Counted from the first letter of the stretch, positions 39,394-49,754 are shown. The stretch is 64,000 bases of DNA from Bradyrhizobium sp. CB1717 (GCF_029714325.1 NZ_CP121666.1:992001-1056000); one strand, 5' to 3'. Notes: generated by a model from the letters alone, not told the origin. A program made the numbers and translations.

Positions 39394-39469
39394 GATGTGC
39401 CTCGATTGCAATTCGACATTTCGAAGCGACATAGCATGGCCGGACGCATCCAAGGTTGCGCTGGATCAA

Positions 39470-39716
39470 GCGCGGTGAGGACTGGCTCAGCTACGCGGAA
39501 TGGCGGCGGATTGAGCTGTTGTTGCCGCGAGGGCACAAGGGAGCGCATCAGATCGATGATCGATGCGTGATCAACGGCATTGTCCACTTGCTAAAAGCAG
39601 GTTCGCGCTGGCGTGATTGCCCGGAAGTCTACGGTCCTTACACAACGGTCTACAACCGCGTCAGTCGCTGGAGCCGAGAGGGCATTTGGACCAACATTTT
39701 TACGCTCTGACTGAAT
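39470..39716 (+). pseudogene. IS5-family transposase, N-terminal fragment
   Basis: EWRRIELLLPRGHKGAHQID, VINGIVHLLKAGSRWRDCPE and YGPYTTVYNRVSRWSREGIW are the N-terminal domain of an IS5 (IS427-type) orfA, cut at GIWTNIF. Confidence 0.75.
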
Positions 39717-39965
39717 CAAGCGGCGTGTCCGGCTCGATCTCGGTGGATTCCAGCTAGATCAAAGCCCATGGCCCCGCGGCCGGCTCAAAAGGGGGACCTT
39801 TAACAATGCGATCGGCCGCTCGCGCGGCGAACAACCACCAAAATCCAAGCGTTGATCGACAATTTGGCCGCCCGCTTCTTTCCTGATTACTCGTGGCAAC
39901 ACCCACGCAGCCCGCGTCGTCGAGCCTACGACGTTAGAGCGGTCTCGACCAGATTGAATCGGGAG
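39717..39965. other. unidentified remnant sequence
   Basis: A plus-strand frame (QALIDNLAARFFPDYSWQHP) looks like the tail of a transposase of unknown type. No complete gene. Confidence 0.3.
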
Positions 39966-41898
39966 GGATTGATCGGGATAGGGGGACGTCTCGCGACGCC
40001 ACCCCTCCCACACCACCGGGCATACGGGTCCGTACCACGGCGGTTCGACTGAGTTAAGCTGGCCCAGGAACCAGTATTCGGGGGAGACCGAGAGCGTCAA
40101 AGAAGTGGTTGCGCAGGGCGTGCTGGACCGCCGGGTGCCCGGACATTCGCCAGAGCCCCGTCGGCGAACCGGCGGCAACCGATGCGGCGAACTTCGCGAT
40201 GCCGAGGCGGCGAAGCTCCGTGAATCGCTTGTGCCCGTTCTGCCATTGTCGCCAGAGATACATTCGCAGTCTCCGGCGAATCCAGGCTTCCAGGTTTGTG
40301 AGCACGCGAGGAGTCTGGCAGAACCCAAAGTACCCTCGCCATCCGATGAGGTAAGGCGAGAGGTCCTTAATAATCCTTTCCAGATTGATGCCTCGTGTCG
40401 GCATGTGACGTCCCGAACTCGGTCTTTGAACTTAGCGAGCGCTTTCGGCGCAATGCGTCGTTCGCTCCCATCGTTCGCAATACTGAACCCCAGGAACTTG
40501 CGCCCTTCCGGTCGTGCCACCGCGCTCTTGGCCTCATTGACCTTTAGCCGGAGCTTGTCGGTCAGGAACCGGGTGATCGAGGCCATGACCCGCTCACCGG
40601 CGCGATGACTGCGAACATAGATGTTGCAGTCGTCCGCATAGCGACAGAACCGATGGCCACGTCGAGCCAGCTCCTTGTCGAGATCGTCGAGCACGATATT
40701 ACTGAGGAAGGGCGAGAGCGGACCACCCTGAGGGGTCCCCTCTTCCACCGGTCTGATCAGGCCGTCCTCCAGCAGTCCGGCGTTCATGAACGCCCGGATG
40801 AGTTTGAGCACGCGCTTGTCGGTCACCCGCGCGGCGAGCGCGACATCAAGATGTCATGGTTGACTCGGTCGAAAACTCTTTCCAGATCGAGATCCACCAC
40901 AACGTTGTAGCCCTCAGCGATGTAGCGTTGTGCCTGGGCTACGGCCTGGTGCGCCGACCGTCCCGGCCGGAATCCGTAGCTGTGCTCGGAGAACGTCGAA
41001 TCCCATTGTTCTTGAAGAACCTGCAGCACGGCTTGCTGAATCAGGCGGTCGACGACACAGGGAACGCCGAGCCTTCTGACCCCACCATCCGGTTTCGGAA
41101 TTTCCAGCCGCTTAACCGGCCGTGGCTGATAGCCAATTGGAGCCGAATTGCTGGCCAGTGCTCACGCAGGAATGCCTTGGCGACGTCGATGGTCATCCCA
41201 TCGACACCAGGGCCTCCCTTGTTTCCTTGAACGCGTTTCCACGCTCTTTGAAGGTTCTTGCGGCTACACACCTCCTCCATCAGATGTTCTGGGAAAGCCG
41301 GGCTTTCGGTCGCCGGCATCGCCACAGACGGTTCGGCTCCTCCGGTCGCGGCAGCCGGGGTTTCACCCCGGCCATCCGTGCCTGAGGCCAGTCGTTGCTG
41401 GTTTGTCTGCCGCTTTCCGTTCATGAGGTGCCGATCCTACTTGCCTCTCTCACTCGTTCGGGCCTTCAGCCATCGTTTCCGACTCTGCCTATCCGTTGCT
41501 CCGCTTTTCAGCTTTGGAGTGCCTCAATAGCTTCGCCGACAGCATGACCTATTACGCCCTCTGCTGACTTCTGCCAGGTGGTCAGCCGACCTCACGGTCG
41601 TCTCAGTCGCCGTACAGCGACGCCGGGCAGATCTCCCGGGGTAAGTTCAATCGCCTTCGATGCACGACCGCCGGATCTACGCTTTGCGTCTTTGATGGAT
41701 ATGGACTTCGCGATGTGTTGCCCGCTCGTCCGACACTGGCGCCTCATATCCGGTTCTTGTTCATCGGCCCGCATCTTTGATCCACGCTTCCTTCAGACCC
41801 CGCCTCGCGGCGGCAGCCCTTGCGTTTCTCTATCCCTTCACCTCCATCAGGTTGGGTGGAAGACTTTCACTTCCGAGCTATTGAACATGCCCGGCACA
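39966..41898 (-). mobile_element. group II intron 1, inserted in IS3 orfB
   Basis: On the minus strand the 5' end GTGTGCCGGGCATG lies next to the IS3 orfB codons for KPAPGH. A degraded reverse-transcriptase gene occupies the middle. The 3' part (about 39975-40045) contains a domain V/VI-like fold around GTACGGACCCGTATGCCCGG. The sequence beyond the 3' end is not the rest of the IS3 gene, so the locus has been rearranged. Confidence 0.75.
40054..41424 (-). pseudogene. ltrA: group II intron reverse transcriptase/maturase (broken)
   Basis: Pieces in successive frames: KNLQRAWKRVQGNKGGPGVD (41041-41424), EHSYGFRPGRSAHQAVAQAQ (40823-41029), GTPQGGPLSPFLSNIVLDDL with CRYADDCNIYV, the polymerase YxDD motif (40400-40826), and LSPYLIGWRGYFGFCQTP (40054-40404). 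At least three frameshifts separate them. The polymerase fingers, palm and maturase X domain were present originally. Confidence 0.85.
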
Positions 41899-42223
41899 CA
41901 ACGTGCCCCGGCGCAGGCTTGCTGGTGCGCGGCTTCGGCCCCAGTGCCTCGATCCCCATCTTGCGCATCAACCGCTGCACGCGCTTGCGGTTGATCGGAA
42001 CGCCATCCTCGCTCAGCAGCCACGCCATTCGTCGCGAGCCCAGAAACGGCCGCGCGGTGAACAGTTCGTCGATCTGGCGCATCAGCGTCAGATCGTCGTC
42101 ATTGGCCGGCTGCGCCGTCCGGTAAACGCCCGAGCGCGACAGCCCGAGCAGCCGGCACTGGTGGCGGATCGACAGCACGCCATGCGCGCGGTCGAGCTTC
42201 GCCCTGCGGTCCGGGACGCTCAT
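41899..42223 (-). pseudogene. IS3-family orfB, N-terminal fragment
   Basis: MSVPDRRAKLDRAHGVLSIR, SRSGVYRTAQPANDDDLTLM and RKRVQRLMRKMGIEALGPKP form the helix-turn-helix part of an IS3 (IS407-like) orfB. It is cut by group II intron 1 after PAPGH. It is closely related to the copy at 58853. Confidence 0.85.
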
Positions 42224-42475
42224 CTTCCGGAAGCGCGTCCAGCAGCGCTGCCGCCAGACCCAACAGCACGGCTATTCGCGCGTAACTGTGGTCCGTCTTG
42301 AGCAGCGGCCGCAAAGCCACGGTAACAAGGAGCACCAAGAGCAGGAATGCGAGGCCGATCGGGATGCCGATGATGTCGAAGCCGATCGCCATCAAGATTG
42401 GCCGAAAGAGGCCCAGCACCTTGACGCCAAGCGTGAGGCGGTCTTCAAGCTCGTCGGCGCCGCATCCGCTGCCGC
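42224..42475 (-). pseudogene. fragment of a membrane protein
   Basis: An internal piece with no native ends: DELEDRLTLGVKVLGLFRPI, then two hydrophobic segments (PIGLAFLLLVLLVTVALRPL and SYARIAVLLGLAAALLDAL). It is trapped between IS3 and IS5 sequences. The parent protein is not recognised. Confidence 0.45.
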
Positions 42476-42479
42476 CACT

Positions 42480-43097
42480 TCATAACGGACGACACTGCAA
42501 CATCGAAAGCACCTCGAAGCCCTGTGCGGCATCGGAGCGCTTGATGATCTCGACAGTCCACCGGCCGATCTTTTCCAGCACCGCCTTGAGCTTTTCGCCG
42601 GCATAGCCGCCATCGGCGAAGATATGGCGCAGCCAGGGGAAGCGGTAGCGAATGCTGCACAGGACATCTGGCGCGCCATCGCGATCCTGGACGTCGGCAG
42701 CGTGAACGATCGCTCCGACCAGGAGCCCTTGGGTGTCGGTGACGATGTGGCGCTTTCGACCCTTGATCTTCTTTCCCGCGTCGTAGCCGCGAGGGCCGCC
42801 ACTTTCCGTGGTCTTGACCGATTGGCTGTCGATCACGCCGGCCGTCGGCGAGGCCTCCCGGCCGATCGCCTCGCGCGCCAGCATCAGGAGTGCGTGGTTG
42901 ATCGATTGCCACAATCCGTTGTCGCGCCACTGGTAGAAATAGTACTGCACCGTGGTCATTGGTGGAAACAGAGTCGGCGGCAGCATGCGCCACTGGGTCC
43001 ACACCGATAAATCCGTCGCCCAGCTTTGCTGCCATGAAGAGGCGAGATCGAAGCGGTATGGTCGAGTGGTTATAGCGCGGAGGCTGACTCGCGCCAT
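42480..43097 (-). pseudogene. IS5-family (IS427-type) transposase, truncated
   Basis: FPPMTTVQYYFYQWRDNGLW, AGVIDSQSVKTTESGGPRGY (first Asp), IVTDTQGLLVGAIVHAADVQ and RHIFADGGYAGEKLKAVLEK (second Asp) are present; the C-terminal Glu region is missing, cut at FEVLSMLQCR. The N-terminal part also looks altered. Confidence 0.8.
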
Positions 43098-43424
43098 CTG
43101 GCTCGGCCATATTCACCTTTGGGCGCAAATGACGCGGTGTTCATACCGGGGCCCTATCTAGTCAGGATTGATTGGCAATGACCTAACATGACCGCGTTCG
43201 GTTGAAGACGGTTACGTTCGGGGCCAGACAATGAACACGCGAGGCGCCCCGCCCGGCCGACGCAAAAAGCACATGAATCCGTCCTTTGGCCAAGTTGGCA
43301 CGTCTGATGCTGAGAGCTGGTGAGGTGCAGTTCACCGAGCGTCGGTCACCGCCGGCGGGCAGTTCGGACTCCCAACAGTTTTCTGATCTAAGGGCCGCAC
43401 AAAGTGATGAATGGCGGGACGCGT
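43098..43424. other. intergenic stretch
   Basis: No gene and no recognised repeat. It probably contains the remaining end of the IS5 element and the upstream region of the truncated NRPS gene. Confidence 0.35.
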
Positions 43425-43752
43425 ATGGCTACGGAAACTCGATCCGGCAAGAATCGGTTTGTGGAATGTCAGCCGATCGACGCGATCATGGCGATCGATC
43501 GCCTTGCAAGATCGGATCCAGAGAGGGTTGCGCTGAGGGTCGGCGCGGACGAACTCACCTACAAGGCGCTGCGATCAAGATCGGATGCCCTCGCAAGGAC
43601 GTTGCGAGAGCGTGGCGCTCAGGGCGCGGTCGTCGGCTATTGGGGTGAGCGGGACCTCGACTGGGCGACTGCGGTCGTCGCAATTTTGAAGGCGGCATCG
43701 ACGTACTTGCCGCTCGATCCATCGTCACCGGCCTCGCGTGCATCATTCATGA
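43425..43752 (+). pseudogene. NRPS adenylation domain, N-terminal fragment
   Basis: PIDAIMAIDRLARSDPERVA, LTYKALRSRSDALARTLRER, and AVVAILKAASTYLPLDPSSP with PASRASFMI reproduce the A1-A2 core of a nonribosomal peptide synthetase adenylation domain. After about 110 residues the homology stops and the frame runs on without it. No P-loop, so it is inactive. Confidence 0.75.
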
Positions 43753-44008
43753 TAGCAGAGCCGCTGCGCTCTGATTATTGGCCCACACCAGCTGGATTCG
43801 CTCGGCCTGTTCCAGGCGAATGGCAAAGGCGCCACGCAATTCATGCCGATGGAGGCGGCGTTACGACAGGGCCAGACTTCGTATGTCGTGCCATCATTCC
43901 GTCATAGCTCAGGTTGATCCCGGTATCCGCTAAGCGATCCCGATCGAGCAAGTGCTACCAAATGAGATAGGTTCGACATGTTGCCGTTTGTGGTACTTTC
44001 CGAAGCCT

Positions 44009-44026
44009 CGTGGTCGGTAGACCACG
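44009..44026 (+). promoter_or_regulatory. leader hairpin of phasin-like gene 2
   Basis: CGTGGTC-GGTA-GACCACG, a perfect 7-bp stem with a 4-nt loop, placed as in paralogue 1 after a conserved GGTACTTTCCGAAGC block and about 40 nt before the start codon. Confidence 0.45.
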
Positions 44027-44062
44027 AAGCGCTGCGATCCTGTTCAGACGGGGAGACGTTGA

Positions 44063-44419
44063 ATGCCCGCGAGAAGCCCCGAATACGAAAAACGCGAACG
44101 GAAGACAGATCCAGAGCCCGAACGGGCCGCCCAGGCATCAGCCTCTCGAGCGGGTGGCACTGCGCACGATGTTGGAGAATCAGCGAGGGCCGCATCAAGC
44201 CATTCGTTTGCGCCTCCAGAATGGAAAAAATCTCTCGAAGAGACAACAGACCTGTTCGCTGCGGCATTGAAGGACGGGTCAAAGCTGGCTGCTTCCTCTC
44301 TGCACGCTCAGGCCAATCTTCTGAAAAATCTTGCCAATTCCAAAACTCCCTCGGACGTAGTGAAGTGCCATCTGGATTTCGCGGAGCGGCTCTGGTCGAA
44401 ACCGTTCAGCGAAGGCTGA
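44063..44419 (+). CDS. phasin-like protein 2
   Basis: 118 aa, starting MPARSPEYEKRERKTDPEPE, with PPEWKKSLEETTDLFAAALK and the phasin-like LLKNLANSKTPSDVVKCHLD. It aligns along its whole length with the 35904-36302 product but lacks the last 14 residues. GGGGAGACGTTGA precedes the ATG. Upstream (CCCGATCGAGC, GACATGTTG, GGTAC-N5-CGAAGC) and downstream (AAGCAATCG, GTGAAATAGGG-like) flanks are also similar, so a whole gene unit was duplicated. Confidence 0.7.
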   Translation: MPARSPEYEKRERKTDPEPERAAQASASRAGGTAHDVGESARAASSHSFAPPEWKKSLEETTDLFAAALKDGSKLAASSLHAQANLLKNLANSKTPSDVVKCHLDFAERLWSKPFSEG

Positions 44420-44719
44420 GAGATAAGATCACTTAATGCGGGTCCGTCATCTGTGGCAAGGCAAGCAATCGCCAAGTGCGAAATAGGGTCGATCGCGCAC
44501 TATTGCCCCCGAGGTGAACAAACTTTCGGCGGGGCGATTATTCCCGGACTATCGGCGCGCATACGCTTGGGCGATTAAGGAAAGAATAGATCTCTTCGGC
44601 AAGATTCCCAAGGTTCAGAAGAGACCAAGCAGTGCCATTTTCTTGCAATAGATAGGGTGGATAGTCAACGCAACTGCGTTGCCGTTGATCGCTCGATCAG
44701 CCGATGGAAACCATGCGCA

Positions 44720-45637
44720 ATGACGTTAGATAATGTTGCCCGCAGCAGATTCTGGGCGCGGCAGGAGCCCGCACTTTGGTTGGCCATCGCTGGCATTCTT
44801 GCTGCGGCAATTGGGTTTTCCTGGAATCCAACCCCGCTTGCGCAAACGCTCGCGGCGATTTTCATTGGCTGCGCGCTGGTCCATGCCACTTTTGACTATG
44901 GTCCACGGCGAGCCTTGGTCCTGTTCGTTGCTTGCAATGCAATTGCATTTGCGATGGAAAATCTCAGCACCGCCACGGGCTTTCCATTCGGGGTCTATCA
45001 TTTCGAGGTAGGACCGAACTTGTCGCACGTCGGCTTGATTCCGATTATTGTGGGACCGCTATGGTTCGGAGCCGGTTATTTTTCCTGGGTAGTCGCGTCG
45101 GTTCTGCTTGATGGCGCCGACCGTCAGCTCCATCGCCCTTTCAACTTGATCGCCCTGCCCGTTGTCGCTGCGTTCGCGATGACCCAATGGGATCTTGTGA
45201 TGGATGCCCCCAACGCGACAATCTCCAAGGTCTGGATATGGCACGACGGCGGTGGGGTATTCGGTGTTCCTCTCTCCAACTATCTTGGTTGGCTTCTTAC
45301 CTCATGGCTGATTTTTTACGCCTTCGCGCTCTATCTCCGCCGCAGCTGCCTCCAGCCGTATCCAAGGATGAGCCCTAAGCTACCAGCGATTGGCATCCTT
45401 TTTTACGTAAGCGCCGGCCTCACGCATATCGTGCCATGGATAATTGGACAAACAGGTCGAGCGGTCGACGCCAGGGGGTATAGCTGGCAAGTTCATGACA
45501 TCCGCGAGGCCACTGTGGCGATTCTGCTGTTGACGATGGTCTTCACGGCTGTGCTGGCAGCACTGCATCTCGTGCGCCAAACGAGTTGGAATAGCCGGCC
45601 AACTGCGTCAAGTCGAAAGAGCGCCGGCACCGATTGA
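44720..45637 (+). CDS. carotenoid biosynthesis protein, CruF-like
   Basis: 305 aa integral membrane protein with about eight hydrophobic segments. NAIAFAMENLSTATGFPFGV, YHFEVGPNLSHVGLIPIIVG, MTQWDLVMDAPNATISKVWI and GVFGVPLSNYLGWLLTSWLI match the CruF / DUF422 family, whose members hydrate the psi end groups of carotenoids. The start at MTLDNVARSRFW has only a weak GGAAA site; the open frame extends 21 codons upstream. No other carotenoid gene is in the window, so its substrate would have to come from elsewhere or the gene has a related role. Confidence 0.8.
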   Translation: MTLDNVARSRFWARQEPALWLAIAGILAAAIGFSWNPTPLAQTLAAIFIGCALVHATFDYGPRRALVLFVACNAIAFAMENLSTATGFPFGVYHFEVGPNLSHVGLIPIIVGPLWFGAGYFSWVVASVLLDGADRQLHRPFNLIALPVVAAFAMTQWDLVMDAPNATISKVWIWHDGGGVFGVPLSNYLGWLLTSWLIFYAFALYLRRSCLQPYPRMSPKLPAIGILFYVSAGLTHIVPWIIGQTGRAVDARGYSWQVHDIREATVAILLLTMVFTAVLAALHLVRQTSWNSRPTASSRKSAGTD

Positions 45638-45874
45638 TGTAGCCAGCTGGATTGCGCGACCTATAATTCCGCTCAAGGCGTGATGGCAAGGTCATCATTA
45701 CTGTTCCGCCGGAGCTCGGTTGATGGTCATCGCAACCTTTGCTCCGATTCACAAAGACGGTCTGTGTTGCGACGAACCGAACATCGACGAAGATTTATGA
45801 TGGGGTGGACGCTCCGCGCGACGGCATCGATGCGCCAAAATGGAGATGTTGAGCACCACTTAAGGGAGGCGTCC

Positions 45875-46846
45875 GTGTCAGAAGTTATCACAATCGGTCT
45901 GGATATCGTCAAGCACGTTTTTCACGTTCACGGAGCGGATGGGCGGGGTCGAGCGATGTTCAGCAAGCGGATCAGCCGAGGAAAGCTGCTGGATTTCTTC
46001 GCGGCGCAGCCGAGTTGCACGGTAGCGCTGGAAGCATGTGGTGGAGCACATCACTGGGCTCGTCAGCTGACCCAGCTTGGCCATGAAGTTCGGCTGATCC
46101 CGCCCGCCTATGTAAGACCACTCGTGAAGCGGCAAAAGAACGATGCGATCGATGCCGAAGCGATATGCGAAGCGGTGCAGCGGCCGAGCATGCGGTTCGT
46201 GGCCGTGAAGAGCGAACAGCAACAGGCGGCGGGCCTGGTGTTTCGGACCCGTGATCTGTTGGTGCGGGAGCGAACCCAGCTCATCAACGCGATCCGGGGG
46301 CACCTCACTGAATATGGTTGGATTGCACCCAAGGGGCCGTCGCATGTGGCGACGCTTGCTGATCTGATCGAGGAAGAAGCGATGACCAACTCGCTTCCCG
46401 AAGCGGCCCACACGTTCCGATTGATGTTGCACTTGTTCGCGGGCCTCACGGCAAGATCGTAGATCTCGACAAGGAGATCGCGCGACGCGCTCGCGAGGAC
46501 GAAGTATCGCGCAGGCTGATGACCGTTCCTGGCATCGGCCCGATCTCCGCCACCGCGATCGCCGCTCTAGCACCGCCGGCCGAGACTTTTGCTAAAGGTC
46601 GTGACTTCGCAGCCTGGCTCGGTCTCGCGCCCCTTCAAAGATCTACGGGCGGCAAGCAGAAGCTCGGCGCGACATCAAAAATGGGCGAACGCACGCTCAG
46701 GCGCCTCCTCATCATCGGCAGCAGCGCCGTAGTGCAGCAGGCAAGCAAACGGGGCGCGCCAAAGGGGTCGTGGCTCGAACAGATGCTGGCTCGCAAACCG
46801 CGCATGCTGGTAACGGTGGCGCTCGCCAACAAGATGGCGCGGATCG
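45875..46846 (+). pseudogene. IS110-family transposase, frameshifted and truncated
   Basis: GTG start with AAGGGAGGC upstream. The N-terminal RuvC-like domain is intact (SEVITIGLDIVKHVFHVHGA, KNDAIDAEAICEAVQRPSMR). The frame breaks near 46440 and resumes as KIVDLDKEIARRAREDEVSR and MTVPGIGPISATAIAALAPP. The 3' end is cut after LANKMARI by the IS256 element, so it lacks the last residues. Confidence 0.85.
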
Positions 46847-48115
46847 GTACTGTCCAGAATCTTTCGCACTTTTGATCAGGCGACGGCTCCGGTTTCAGAG
46901 AGTTGTGGCTGATAGAGCGGTCGCATGTTCATGTAGCATTTGGTCGACCACGCCGTTCCGGCAATGTGCCGCAGCCGGGCCGCCGCCAAGTTGAGACAGG
47001 ATTGACCGTCGGGGAAGGCGCCGACGACACGGGTTCGTCGCCGGATCTCCTTCATGATGCGCTCGAGCGGATTGTTCGTTCGAATCTTCCGCCAATGGAT
47101 GTCCGGAAAGGCATAGTAGGCGAGCGTTTCGTGAACCGCCTGCTCGACGAGATCAGCAGCTTTGGCCATACGGCCTGCCCGCAGATCCGCGATGACGGTC
47201 CTGGCTTTCTCGTCGGCCGCAGCGCGGCTCTCCTGGGCATGAATCGCGGACCCGGGTCGACGGCACGTGGCTGAAGACATTGCGATAAAAATGCACCATG
47301 CAGCGTTGATAGCGGGCCTCCGGCAGATAATCCGCAACGTCGACAAGACCTCGGCACGCATCGGAAACCACCAACGGCACGCCCCTGAGACCGCGATCGA
47401 CGAGATGCTGCAGAAACGATGACCAGCCGGATTTGTCCTCCTTGGCGCCCTCACAGATGCCGAGGATCTCCCGGAACCCCTCGGCATTGACCGCCGAGGC
47501 CACCAGCAGCGAGACGTTGCGAACCTCACCAGCCCAGCTGCGCTTCATCACGATGCCGTCAAGGTAGAGATACGGATGCTCGCCTTCGATCCTGCGATCC
47601 CACCACGCCTCGATCTTGGTATAGATCTTCTTGTTCAGGTTCGACACTGTGCTCGGGCTGACCCGGGTGCCCCACAGCGCCTCCGTGATGTCTTCGACCC
47701 GCCGAACCGAAATTCCGGCCAGATACATCTCGATCAGCGCCTCCTCGACCGAGCTCTCCCGCCTCCGGTAGCGCTCGATAATCGCCGTCTCGAAGGTTTG
47801 CCGCCGTAGCTTCGGGACCTTCAGATTGACGTCGCCCGCCTTGGTGTGCAGCGTTCGCTCGTAGCTGCCTGCCCGCGTGTCCTGCCGGGCCGGGCTGCGC
47901 TCATACCGCCCAGCCCCGCACAGCTGGTCCGCTTCGGCCTCCAGCATGGCGTTCAGGGTCTCTTCCACCGTCCCGCGGACCATCTCGCCCAGGTGATCTC
48001 GAATCCGGGCCTCATCAATTTGGATCACCTGACCCATGGCATTCCCATCGTTCATCCAAAGCTCCTTCATTCTAGAAGAAGCCGTCAATCCTGAAAGTGC
48101 GAAAGACTCTGTACG
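46847..48115 (-). mobile_element. IS256-family element
   Basis: Ends TACTGTCCAGAATCTTTCGC on the left and GTACAGAGTCTTTCGCACTT on the right (reverse complement). The left end interrupts IS110. No clean target duplication is seen; the outer right flank (CGATAAC) also occurs beside the deletion derivative at 37460, so the end may extend slightly. Confidence 0.8.
46876..48055 (-). pseudogene. IS256-family (Mutator type) transposase, frameshifted
   Basis: Starts MNDGNAMGQVIQIDEARIRD with an AAGGAGC site. LCGAGRYERSPARQDTRAGS, YLDGIVMKRSWAGEVRNVSL (first Asp) and FYRNVFSHVPSTRVR follow. A 23-nt deletion relative to the copy at 33506 then moves the rest (HAQESRAAADEKARTVIADL, IRTNNPLERIMKEIRRRTRV) into another frame. 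Also one codon is missing in CRGLVDVADYL compared with CRGLIESVADYL in the other copy. Confidence 0.88.
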
Positions 48116-48296
48116 TTATCGAAGACATTGCGATAAAAATGCACCATGCAGCGTTGATAGCGGGCCTCCGGCAGATAATCCGCAACGCTTTCGACAAGAC
48201 CTCGGCACGCATCAGAAATCACCAGCTGCACGCCCCTGAGACCGCGATCGACGAGATGCCGCAGAAACGATGACCAGCCGGATTTGTCCTCATTGG
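48116..48296 (-). repeat. IS256 internal fragment duplicated beside the element
   Basis: GAAGACATTGCGATAAAAAT onward repeats the internal sequence found at 47273-47450 with a few substitutions, including the bases missing from the full copy. It is a separate, older fragment next to the end of the IS256 element. Confidence 0.8.
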
Positions 48297-48491
48297 ACGG
48301 GGCTTTCGCGCTGCGCTCGCTTGGTCAAGATCATCCCGCAGGTTTGAAGCGTGCGCATGAGCGTCTTGTGCAGCTGTAGACTTCATGCACGAGCTCGCAG
48401 ACAAGTCGGGTTGATTTTCGTCAAAGGCATTCGACGCACTCTCAGGTATTGACAGACAACTATCGCTGAGTCGTTCAAAGGAAATGTTCTC

Positions 48492-48857
48492 ATGAAAAGT
48501 TCAAGTACGACGAGTTCCATCGCGCTCACTATCGCAGTCGTCGGCGCGCTGCTGAACAGTGGTGCATCCGCCCAATCGGTCGATCTGACCGGAAGTTATC
48601 AGTGCATTCAGAGATGCTACGGCGCTGTTTTGGCCTACGTCACGCAAAACGGATCCGAACTCAATCTTTTGAGCGAGGCAGGCGTACCTTCTCGTGCATG
48701 GCCAGACTGGTTCTATCCGTCGAACCGCATTTGGGTTGATGCATTCAATATGGGCGCAGTGTACACGCCCGACGGCATGACTATCCAGTTCGATAATGGG
48801 ACGATTTGGCAGCGCTATGTGCAGCCTCCTTCGCGGCCCTTGCCCAGGCGTGGATAA
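48492..48857 (+). CDS. small exported hypothetical protein
   Basis: 121 aa with a clear signal peptide (MKSSSTTSSIALTIAVVGAL, then LNSGASAQS with cleavage after ASA). The mature part starts VDLTGSYQCIQRCYGAVLAY; two Cys three residues apart could form a disulphide or bind metal. WPDWFYPSNRIWVDAFNMGA and TIQFDNGTIWQRYVQPP suggest a small beta-rich periplasmic protein. No family name is certain. It has a single-gene context between IS fragments. Confidence 0.7.
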   Translation: MKSSSTTSSIALTIAVVGALLNSGASAQSVDLTGSYQCIQRCYGAVLAYVTQNGSELNLLSEAGVPSRAWPDWFYPSNRIWVDAFNMGAVYTPDGMTIQFDNGTIWQRYVQPPSRPLPRRG

Positions 48858-49216
48858 AAACGTCAGGTGTTCGCCGTCAGGGCTTGTGAGACACATTGAA
48901 TGGCTTTGCGGAGGGGGGATTTCTGGTTCATCGTAGCCACCAGGAGCGAAGATGAAGCAGAAATTTTGGGCAAAGCGTCGGCAGAACAACCGCGTCGGCC
49001 CTCGATAAAACCGCAAATTGCCAAACGCTGGTGTCTTTAACGTTTGCGCGCGGCGAAGTGCCAGTGATGGTCGCGTTACGAGGGGTCATGGGGAGAACGC
49101 AGCCAGACCATGGCATCGGCATCGACTTGCGGAAAGCAAGGGAAAAGACTGCGATTGCGCTGCCGACGGCAACTAGTGGCTCTTCACAGTGATTTTGACT
49201 GGTTGGGTTCGGGCGG
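48858..49216. other. IS remnant region
   Basis: A sequence near 48890-48960 (CATTGAATGGCTTTGCGGAG, then an ATG opening MKQKFWAKRRQNNRVGPR) looks like the left end and first codons of a lost transposase. Nothing complete. Confidence 0.4.
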
Positions 49217-49516
49217 TCAGATTAACTCCGGCAGAGTTTTGGGATCGACGAGGAGTTCGATACTGCGAGCCGTCCTTGGCAACCTTTTGATAAGGCCTGC
49301 TGTCTCGAGCGATTGTACCATTTGGTGAACCGAAGGCGGGCTGACGCGGAAATATTCCTGCATGTCGGCTTCTGCCGGAGGCCTTCGATGCAGTCTCGTA
49401 TAGAGGTGGATGAAGGCGAGGTATTGACCCTGTTTGGGCGTGAAGGTTTTTGCCGAAAGACTCACGCCGGCCATCCGATTCAGTTGTTCGTGCGTGCCTC
49501 TCAGGGAGGCAGGCAT
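49217..49516 (-). CDS. LexA-like winged-helix DNA-binding protein
   Basis: Up to 99 aa, with LSAKTFTPKQGQYLAFIHLY, RPPAEADMQEYFRVSPPSVH and LETAGLIKRLPRTARSIELL forming a LexA/MarR-type winged helix. No protease domain, so not LexA itself. The start is uncertain: MAGVSLSAKTF (about 49471) is as likely as the longer frame, which overlaps the divergent IS630 fragment. Small proteins of this type often accompany IS630-like elements. Confidence 0.65.
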   Translation of the reverse strand: MPASLRGTHEQLNRMAGVSLSAKTFTPKQGQYLAFIHLYTRLHRRPPAEADMQEYFRVSPPSVHQMVQSLETAGLIKRLPRTARSIELLVDPKTLPELI

Positions 49517-49754
49517 GAATGTACGCTATCGGATCGAACTCAGCCAAGTCGAGCGCGGCGAACTCAAGGCGCTGCTCACCGGCGGCAAGCATGCGGCCCG
49601 CAAGCTCAAGCGCGCCCAGATTTTGCTGGCTGCCGATGCCGGGGTCGGTGACGAGGAGATCGCCAGGAGCGTCGGCGTGGGCGGCTCGACCGTGTACCGG
49701 ACCAAGCGCCGCTTCGTTGAAGGCAATCTGGAACGGGCGCTGAGCGAGGAGTAG
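49515..49754 (+). pseudogene. IS630-family transposase, N-terminal fragment
   Basis: MNVRYRIELSQVERGELKAL, KLKRAQILLAADAGVGDEEI and ARSVGVGGSTVYRTKRRFVE are the helix-turn-helix of an IS630 transposase. The frame ends at LERALSEE where IS3 sequence starts. Confidence 0.85.

Noticed and set aside
37687..39570. 627-codon frame opposite oleate hydratase
   Set aside because: Shadow frame rich in Arg/His/Glu/Val; the minus-strand frame is a clear oleate hydratase. Only its first 125 nt, read in another frame, are a kinase remnant.
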